Origin: Lycorma delicatula
Taxonomy: Eukaryota; Arthropoda; Insecta; Hemiptera; Fulgoridae
NCBI RefSeq assembly: GCF_047948215.1
Contig: NC_134456.1
Location: 197,978,034 to 198,042,033, forward strand
Direction of reading: 5' to 3'
Length of the DNA: 64,000 nucleotides
Positions 57,847 to 64,000 of this stretch are shown one piece after another. Below the pieces are notes generated by a model. That model was given only the letters and a program-made list of their open reading frames with translations. It did no database searches and was not told where the DNA came from. The number at the start of each line of letters is the position of its first letter. Positions within the stretch are counted from its first letter, which is position 1. The translations under genes and the position numbers were made by a program.

Positions 57847-58350
57847 ATTTAATTGAATAAAACAAACAAAGACTATTAAATTAATTTAAAGTTGTTCACT
57901 TTCAATAACAAGTCCAATAAATCAGATAGCAATGTAAACAAAGGAAAGACCAATCAGATCAATGAAAGATGGCCGCTGCCGAGCACAACGACCAATCACA
58001 AAGAATCAATATGGCCACTGCTAATGTAAAAAAATCACCACTGATTAATTAACAAATTTATTTGAATTATATTAAATTCAAACAAATAGCTAAAACAACT
58101 GCATTTTATCACAGAATACACCAAAACAAGAAGGAAAGCCACCCAGAAAGGTGACTTAAATAATTTAAACCACCCTGCTATCTTATAGCCCACATAACTT
58201 GAGGACTATCCAAGCAACAAAAATTCGAAACAACCAATTACACAGAAAGTAATATCCCAAAATAATGACCAATCGAACAATACATTCGTTCGGAGCCGAA
58301 TAAAAACACGACCTACAAATATGGCGTTGTGTGTCGAACATCCGGTGTCC

Positions 58351-59651
58351 GTATCAGCATTTTATATTAGTTTTTATATTAAATTTGTTTCACGTCTCTC
58401 AATTAGTTTTTTCATGAGATGTGAAGGTCAAACGTGCCAATACGTCCTGTTATTCCGATTTGGCTCTTACAATAAATTTTATTTTTTTGTTGACTAAGCG
58501 TGTTCCTACTTGGTATATAATGGTGTCAAATCATATTTAAAGTATTTTATGCATCATATTATTTTATTACGAAGCACTTATGGAATATAAGTACCTTTCA
58601 AAATGTGTCCGCTAGAGCGCTTCGGTCATTTCTGCGAGTCTGTACGCTGAAATTCTTTTTTTTTTAGTTTGCTACAGACGTCATTACGGAAGGGGCAGTT
58701 TTGTTACAGTTCGTATTAGTAGTGTGAAACTTTTAGGTTTTGCATCAATTGTCGTGGTTCGTTATTTAATCTAAAAAAAAAAATCATTTTCTGGCACATC
58801 CAAGGGAGACCATGTTTTTAAACCGCTCTTTCACCATGCATTTTTTCAGTAATTCCAATCTTTTACTATGTAAATTTAACAGATAAACACATATTCATCA
58901 TTGGAAATAGACGTTTAGGTTTTGCATCCATAGTCGTAATTTGTTATTTAATGTATTTTAGTTTAGTTGCCTGACAGCCTGTTGATAATGTCAATCATTA
59001 GTTGGGGATTCCCCGCAAAGCATACAGCTGTCAACCGAAATAACATAGTTGTATTTACGAATTAAATTTAATATTATACAAATGTAACCTTTAGTTCATT
59101 ATAATCAATAGTAATAAAAAATAATGTTTATCTATGTACCTATTTTATACATTAAAAGCCAACGGCAATGAGTTATATTTATTAAAATCGACAATTCATT
59201 ATATTAGCAGTGCGACGTGCTGTTTTCTATTACTCGACCAAGATGCTAACCATAATTTTCTGACAGCCAATTGCATTGTTCGAGCTCGCATTGTTCACGC
59301 GAGGTTCGTGTATTTATTTACAAAATTAATAAAACGCTTCCTGGGCTGAAGGAACGCCGACGGGCCGACAAACGAGTGGGGCGATCGAAAAAACGAAAAA
59401 AAAATTCGATCCGAATCCTCTTACCCTGTGATCGCTAAGAGGCTTCCGTCCATTACTGCATAATGAACTCTCGGTACAGCAAAAAAAGACGGTTGGCGGA
59501 GCACGCAGTTTGTTTACAGTATGATTACTCGTATTATTTATTTTTTCCCTATGTTTTTTTTTCTTCTTTAAAAATGATACTCTCATAATGAAAACATACA
59601 TTTTAAAAACAATAACGTATAAAAAGATCCCTTTACAATATATATGCATAT
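58351..59651. other. No gene recognised; short direct repeat
   Basis: Contains two copies of a roughly 46-bp sequence around TTTAGGTTTTGCATC at 58731-58778 and 58910-58958. Around 59340-59480 the sequence is more GC-rich. It could include the border of the adjacent Polinton-like element, but no inverted repeat is identified. Confidence 0.45.
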
Positions 59652-59865
59652 TCAGTTTACAACACCAAATATCAGCAAATCAAATGGATTTTTCCCTATT
59701 GTATACACTTTATATAAAATATCTAGCTGGTCGGAATTCCGACTACCTAATTTTTCTGAATAATAATCGATTAATTCTTTTGATTGTTTATTTTCAAACC
59801 AATATTTAAATCTTTTCCACCAGCAGAAAAATAAATAACAAATTTTTTCTTGTTTTATTACTTTA
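59652..59865 (-). pseudogene. Open text downstream of the capsid gene
   Basis: The frame 59963-59652 begins in the capsid C terminus (SPLTGKVIK near 59870) and stays open for about 70 more residues, with a KRFKYWFENKQSKELIDYY stretch. I do not recognise this part. It may be read-through of a decayed end. The 14-bp palindrome GTCGGAATTCCGAC lies in it at 59730-59743. Confidence 0.35.
59730..59743. promoter_or_regulatory. 14-bp palindrome GTCGGAATTCCGAC, copy past the capsid gene
   Basis: A perfect 14-bp palindrome, identical to the one at 61173-61186. It lies about 120 bp downstream of the capsid coding end on the minus strand. The role is unknown. It may be a 3'-processing or termination structure, or a protein-binding site. 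Confidence 0.5.
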
Positions 59866-61026
59866 CCTGTTAATGGTGAATTATTTATATACGACAACTG
59901 CGTTGTCGTATATAAATAAGCAATATGCTGTTGTATTAGACTTGAAATTTTCTTCAGTTTCAATATTAATTCTTAAATCAACAACACCTACTTTTATAGA
60001 TTCATCTTGTCGAGAACAATCTATCACATAATGGACAACTTTTTTTGTAATCTGAAAATGTGTACGGCGACTCGATATTTTTATAATATGACTTTTGAAA
60101 TTCTACTAACATATTACGCATCAACATTTGATCCCTCCGTAAATCGTCATATGGATATTGAGTTGAATTTATCATCACTTTATTATTTTTCACTTTACAA
60201 GAATCAAATTTCGACATATAATTAACAGCGTTATCTTTCCTATCGGTTTGAAAACCTACAATAACATAACGCGGTTTGTCTAACTGCGATGGTGTTTTTA
60301 CATTCCATGTCATTGAATTCGTTTGAGGAACGGTTGAGTATTTTTGAAATTCCCAATTTCTAAATTCCATACGCACTTATTTATTTTTTATTTCTCAATT
60401 TAACCGATTTCAATTTTATTTTCAATTGATATTCAGGCGCTGCTTTTAAATATGATACAATCCATACGATTTCTAATTTATATTTATGATCTGAAAGTGT
60501 AGCATTACACTTCAACACTAATTCTTATCTATTGTTTACGGTTAGTTTTTTATAATCTTCAGCAAAACCCATCAACATTGATAATGGTGTACACAAAGTA
60601 AAATTACCATCATTGTGTCCGTATTTATTTTCACCATTCGTCCATCCGTTTCTTTTAGCCGATGAAAGTAAAAAGTTTGTCATTGAAATCGCATTTCTCA
60701 TAATGGTTGTTACACCCACATTTCTAGTGTTGGCTACTTCCTGCCCGTTTAAAAAATACTTAATCTCATCGAACAAAAATGCACCTGCAAAATTTACCAA
60801 ATCTGATGTTGATTTTCTCCCATTTTCGCCAACAAGTTTCCCACAAACAATCAAAAAACTATCACCGGGAACAGTATGTACACATGTGTACATCCGGTTG
60901 ATTTAGAGCGATTCTAATTTCTGTACCCGTATTAAATTTATTTACAAATGGATAATGTTTGCTGAATTGTTTATACGTTAACGATTCGTCTTGACGTTTA
61001 TATTTATCAACGCTTAGATAATTCAT
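59866..61026 (-). pseudogene. Double jelly-roll major capsid protein of Polinton type, frameshifted
   Basis: The main capsid subunit of a Polinton/adintovirus-like particle. The likely start is the ATG at 61026-61024. Three frames follow: the start region to about 60900, 60893-60525 (GDSFLIVCGKLVGE, FAGAFLFDEIKYFLNGQEVA, first jelly roll) and 60376-60002 (EFRNWEFQKYSTVPQTNSM, DKPRYVIVGFQTDRKDNA, INSTQYPYDDLRRD, VEFQKSYYKN). The C-terminal jelly roll continues beyond 60002 in another frame (DCSRQDESIKVGVVDLRI) and ends near SPLTGK. The KPRYVIVGFQT and NSxxYPYD blocks are strongly conserved in insect Polinton capsid proteins. At least three frameshifts and an inverted duplication near the C terminus make it non-functional. 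Confidence 0.85.
59881..59919. repeat. Perfect short-loop palindrome in the capsid gene
   Basis: TTATTTATATACGACAAC (59881-59898) and its exact reverse complement (59902-59919) flank a 3-nt loop. It lies where the family has a conserved tyrosine-rich C-terminal segment and breaks the frame there. Confidence 0.92.
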
Positions 61027-61160
61027 TATATAATCTACATAAGAAAAAAATAATTTTTCATTTCACTACTTTATTGGTTTAAAAATTAAGTCGTAAAATA
61101 TTTCATATAAAGTAGATTTTCAACAAAAAAAAATTCGTCTTTATTATCACCTTAATCCCA

Positions 61161-61198
61161 TAAAAAGCCGCGGTCGGAATTCCGACATCGGCTTTTTC
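61161..61198. promoter_or_regulatory. Hairpin between protease and capsid genes, second copy of the palindrome
   Basis: AAAAAGCCGCGGTCGGAA and TTCCGACATCGGCTTTTT form 18-bp arms with two mismatches and no loop. The centre is the 14-bp palindrome also present at 59730. It sits in the non-coding gap between the protease (ending near 61440) and the capsid start (61026), where a transcription end or start signal is expected. Confidence 0.55.
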
Positions 61199-61439
61199 CC
61201 AGTTTAAAGCCGAAGCTCAGATTTGAGCATCTGGTTGTCTTGCAGATTTTATTTTTTTATAAATTTTAATTTTGCATTTACGATTTCAAGTCCTAGAGAT
61301 TTTAACTTTTTAATGCTTTCTTCACTCCATTTGTAAAGTTTTTTAACAAAAACATCAGTATCGTTTTTTTTATCATCACTATCGAATATAAGAGGTATAT
61401 TGTATCTATCTATCTATCTAAAAATAAAAATTTAGTTCA

Positions 61440-61765
61440 ACTTTTCTATTCCCAATAATTCACGTAAAAACTTGAAAATATAATCGATCGCAAATTGCAT
61501 CGCCTCGGTTTGATATCTAATAATATTGTATTTTACATTAGATTCTCCGAAATAATTAATCAGTTCTGTAGAGGGTTGCGCTTGCCGATACTATTAAAGT
61601 ACTCTTCATTTTTATCGATTTTTTTTAACAAACCGAATGTGTACCGAGTCCATTTGTAGAATCTAACTTAACCGCAATCATTTTTTCTAATCTTTTTCGG
61701 TAAAGCATCTCGCATAAAAACACCTCTAAAATATGGAATTTTCAACTGTTTTGCCTATTTAACCG
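61440..61765 (-). pseudogene. Adenain-like cysteine protease of element 2, frameshifted
   Basis: The same protease class as at 45644-46045. On the minus strand: KQLKIPYFRGVFMRDALP (near 61760-61705), then a Cys-Gly and a STNGLGTH block carrying the catalytic His (near 61660-61630) in another frame, a YFNSIG block where the family has its acidic residue (here Asn), and a C-terminal stretch ending near 61440 that lacks a clear catalytic CG-x-x-C motif. At least two frameshifts. It starts inside or directly after the basic tail of the PLA2 protein, as in compact viral genomes. Confidence 0.78.
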
Positions 61766-62292
61766 ATTCGTAATCATAAAAAACACGTTTCGGTATTGAA
61801 TATATTTTTTTTTTCTTTCACTATTAACTTTTTTCTTAGCAACTTTTTTCTTTATAGTACCGCCTTTCTTTAATTTTAATCTATCACTCCTTCTTAGTTT
61901 CAATATACCACGAAATTTAGATTTAAGTTTCATCCCATTAGTTACAGCGTAAGCCGCCGCTTTTTCAGTTAACTGCTATCTGGCGCGATCACACGTCCCC
62001 AAGCTCTTTCAGTTAGTGCTTTATCGGCTGCACATCTGGTTTTATTATCTGAATATTTCGAATAAGCTATATCATGCGGTTTACAAAGCTCATCCAATTT
62101 ATTGATACCCCTGTCGTCGTACTTCAGCCTCTTATTTAATTTCCTACACGGGCCACAATAATTGTAACCTGGAATATGCGCCTCAAATAATAATAAATTT
62201 ACAGCCTTATTAATTACAAAACTGATAATACCACTTCCTTTCTTATATTCTTTTTCTTCATATCTATATATAAAAAAAAATATTTTTATCAA
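61766..62292 (-). pseudogene. Phospholipase A2-domain virion protein with basic tail, one frameshift
   Basis: A viral PLA2 protein, thought to breach the endosomal membrane during entry in parvoviruses and also known from adintoviruses. In the frame 62292-61969: a Ca-binding loop YCGPC (residues 45-49, with Cys where Gly is usual), a catalytic His-Asp in KPHDIAY (71-77) and a further Asp in CAADKALTERAW (88-98). A one-base shift near 61970 separates it from a lysine/arginine-rich tail (frame 61933-61742, KLRRSDRLKLKKGG, KKKVAKKKVNS), probably DNA-binding. The neighbours are Polinton-type, not parvoviral. The start at 62292 is uncertain; the first 10 residues are AT-driven. Confidence 0.82.
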
Positions 62293-62379
62293 ATATATTA
62301 TTGGTATAAAATTTAAGATATTCTTTAATGTATCTAAATTAGTCGGTCCTAATTCAGGAAACCTAAATATTCCATATAA

Positions 62380-62550
62380 AGTAATTTTTTCACCACATTT
62401 TTACAATAAACAACATCAGTATTAAGCAACAACATTCAGGATTAATGGTTCTTTAATGTATCCACTCGTTCCATCGGCTCGGATCTGAGTTGATTGAATA
62501 AATTAATTTTTCATCACATTTTTACAATAAACAGCAATATTTAACAACAG
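62380..62550. repeat. Imperfect direct repeat in the gap upstream of the PLA2 gene
   Basis: GTAATTTTTTCACCACATTT followed by TTACAATAAACAAC (62381-62414) recurs as TTAATTTTTCATCACATTTT and TACAATAAACAGC (62503-62534), each followed by CAACA-rich text. It lies in a non-coding gap between co-oriented viral genes and could hold promoter elements. Confidence 0.55.
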
Positions 62551-62639
62551 GAACAGAACTTTAACATGAATAGATCTTTAATAACAAAAAGTAATGGAAC
62601 TGATTATTTTACAGTTTCTAAATAACCAAATCTAGGTAG

Positions 62640-62960
62640 TGAAAAAAAGCTGATTATTTTTTATGAATATCTTTTAATTTTGTTAATTCGTTTTCGTGAA
62701 TCAATTCTGCAATAATTGATTTAATCTCTTGCATTTTATTTTCCATATATGTTGTGATAGAAGCTTTAATGCGATCTTCTGTACCACGGCTTTTATCTCA
62801 TCACCTATATAGTTTTCAAATTTTGTTTTAAGCAACGTAATCGCATCTTTCATAAACTTTCTAGTTTCTTCAGCTATCATCAGTATTTTAGCGTTCATGT
62901 ACTTTTTAATGTTTACATTATAGTCAGTTATCGACTGATTCAATCTTTTCAAACCAATAA
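62640..62960 (-). pseudogene. Small coiled-coil-like protein of element 2, function unknown
   Basis: The frame 62952-62701 (83 residues: NQSITDYNVNIKKYMNAKIL, EETRKFMKDAITLLKTKFEN) is rich in Lys, Glu and hydrophobics with a helical heptad-like pattern, and has no recognised motif. A frame change near 62780-62800 alters its end. It lies between an unknown gene and the PLA2 gene in the same sense and so is probably a virion or scaffold component of the element, which is an inference from position. Confidence 0.45.
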
Positions 62961-63400
62961 ACTATTCACTGAGATCGGTTGTGTATTCGTTAAACATACT
63001 TTTAGTTCGTGTAAAATTCACAGTGTCACAATCTTCAATCGGATCAGATACATTACACAATCTGTGATTTTTTACATTATAATTTCCATCGTCAGTCATT
63101 GGAAAACTGATCCCCGGAAGACCTCTTCCCCCTTTCCCCTTTTTTTACCGCCTAATTTTCCACGTGGCATTTCTATACATAAAAAATAAAAACAAATACT
63201 CTATTCAAATTCAACTTTTTTCAATTCTTTAATTATGGATATAATTTTATTTGAAACAGCCGTGTTTCCACCATCGTATTCACTCACAAGTATATACAAT
63301 CTATCCACCAATTCGTTTGGATTGTTCCAATATAGATAAATTGGATTATAATTTAATTGCGCTTGCAGTAGTCCGCTAGCGCTAAACGATGTTGATGGTT

Positions 63401-63790
63401 TTATATATGGAAATTGATTTTTTTGGAGGAAAGTTTCCTAATCACTTCAATGTATTTAAATAATTTGTTTGATTTTACTGTCCCGGCCTCTGTTAAATGT
63501 GCGCCAGTTTTTTCCAAAATTTCACCATCAGTTACTAGATCTGTTGTATGAACTTGTTTTAGTTCAGGATGTTTAAAAATTAACAGTACCGTACATGGCA
63601 TGATATACGGTATTTCCCAAATAAATTAAATCAACTTTAAATTCAATTTTAGTGCTAACCAAAGTGATTGTATTTGTATCTTTATCATATTTTACACCAT
63701 ATACATTATCCAATTTTGGGTCTCCTTTTAACACTTGTAAATAAGGTTTTATAGCTGGCTTCTTGTATAAATTGACTATCTACCAAAATA
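63401..63790 (-). pseudogene. Unrecognised Polinton-associated protein, frameshifted
   Basis: Minus-strand frame 63786-63603 (KPAIKPYLQVLKGDPKLDNV, then TNTITLVSTKIEFKVDLIYL) continues after a frameshift as 63601-63401 (KHPELKQVHTTDLVTDGEIL, EKTGAHLTEAGTVKSNKLFK). The pattern, with a glycine turn followed by a hydrophobic LL and then a long helix, recalls a hypothetical protein commonly found beside capsid genes in insect Polintons. I cannot name it. Confidence 0.5.
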
Positions 63791-63869
63791 TGTGTATATC
63801 TAATTATAAGTTATAAAAGTATAATTATAAGTTGATAACACAACATACAACACGTTGATAAACTTACAT

Positions 63870-64000
63870 GAACTCTACTAATTGGATATACGTATGGCCT
63901 TTTTGACAAATCATCTTGAAATTGTTTTCTAAATATCCGCAAATTATAACATTTATCTATTACCTTACATCCCAAATCCCTTTTCAAATGTCTGTTTATA
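63870..64000 (-). pseudogene. Fragment of another coding region at the window edge
   Basis: Minus-strand text reads YNLRIFRKQFQDDLSKRPYV and PISRVH, then GTAAGT at about 63868. It may be the N-terminal part of the protein at 63401-63790, joined through a short intron, or a separate frame. Cut by the window edge. Confidence 0.4.

Larger units (their letters stand above)
53369..58350 (-). mobile_element. R1-type LINE, near full length, decayed
   Basis: On the minus strand: a GC-richer leader from about 58350, gag from 57846 to about 56700, endonuclease 56560-55834, RT about 55560-54587, C-terminal domain to about 53880, a 3' UTR, and a short poly(A) at 53369-53375. The C-terminal sequence (GYRTISREAMFVIAGVKPID) is typical of the R1 clade. 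Many frameshifts divide ORF2. The 5' end is inferred from composition only. Confidence 0.82.
59652..64000 (-). mobile_element. Polinton/adintovirus-like element 2 (runs out of window)
   Basis: A co-oriented minus-strand block of virion genes. From the right edge: two unrecognised frames, a coiled-coil frame, a PLA2-domain protein with basic tail, an adenain-type protease and a double jelly-roll capsid protein. This set matches the morphogenesis module of Polintons and adintoviruses. DNA polymerase, integrase and packaging ATPase are not in the window and might lie beyond 64000. Most genes carry frameshifts, so this is an old integrated copy. Confidence 0.82.

Noticed and set aside
57336..57860. 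Plus-strand 174-residue frame
   Set aside because: Antisense of the R1-type gag, whose start, acidic segment and zinc knuckle are on the minus strand.
59326..59649. 107-residue minus-strand frame beside the Polinton-like block
   Set aside because: Low complexity (runs of F, K) with no conserved motif. Kept only as unannotated flank.
61969..62292. Integrated densovirus (parvovirus) suggested by the PLA2 domain
   Set aside because: No parvoviral NS1 or capsid sequence is nearby. The adjacent capsid and protease are of Polinton/adintovirus type.

Overview
This is an AT-rich animal nuclear window, almost certainly from an insect. The evidence is the mix of transposable elements: APE-type LINEs of RTE-like, Jockey, I and R1 type, DD34D mariners, a pogo-type transposon, tRNA-derived SINEs and Polinton/Maverick-type virus-like gene clusters. 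The order of insect cannot be fixed from the sequence alone. No complete host gene is visible. The only host-gene signals are one candidate terminal coding exon (3863-3988, + strand) and one candidate promoter with a first exon (18340-18615, + strand).

Layout. 1-2500: an RTE-like LINE cut by a mariner and by deletions. 3863-3988: candidate last exon. 4631-4922: SINE-B. 6930-7400: LINE gag-like fragment, followed by 66-bp tandem repeats. 8099-8255 and 12919-13080: SINE-A copies. 9979-12060: 5'-truncated, GC-rich Jockey LINE. 13575-14650: 5'-truncated RTE-like LINE. 15614-17913: SINE-C interrupted by a 2.2-kb pogo element that itself carries a SINE-B. 18340-18615: candidate promoter. 24138-27371: near full-length RTE-like LINE on the minus strand. 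28914-32512: I-type LINE on the minus strand that has lost its RT domain. 33307-34589: mariner with both inverted repeats and TA target duplications. 35603-42902: SINE-B copies and a short unnamed repeat. 45398-46870: Polinton-like relic with an adenain-type protease. 46925-47890: R1-like LINE 3' fragment. 50165-52093: more SINEs, one carrying a nested 220-bp poly(A) insert. 53369-58350: R1-type LINE on the minus strand with gag, EN and RT. 59652-64000: a second Polinton/adintovirus-like cluster on the minus strand (double jelly-roll capsid, adenain, PLA2-domain protein and others), running out of the window.

How it fits together. Nearly every coding relic carries frameshifts, stops or deletions, so most of the window is an accumulation of dead or dying mobile elements. 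The Polinton-like cluster is the most interesting unit. Its gene order on the minus strand (unknown, coiled protein, PLA2 plus basic tail, protease, capsid) is that of a virion-morphogenesis block. A 14-bp perfect palindrome occurs once in the protease-capsid gap and once just past the capsid gene. Two further patterns stand out. Two SINE families with different tRNA-like heads share one 3' tail. Several near-perfect inverted repeats with loops of only 3-6 nt sit mostly inside coding relics, as if formed by snap-back templated repair.
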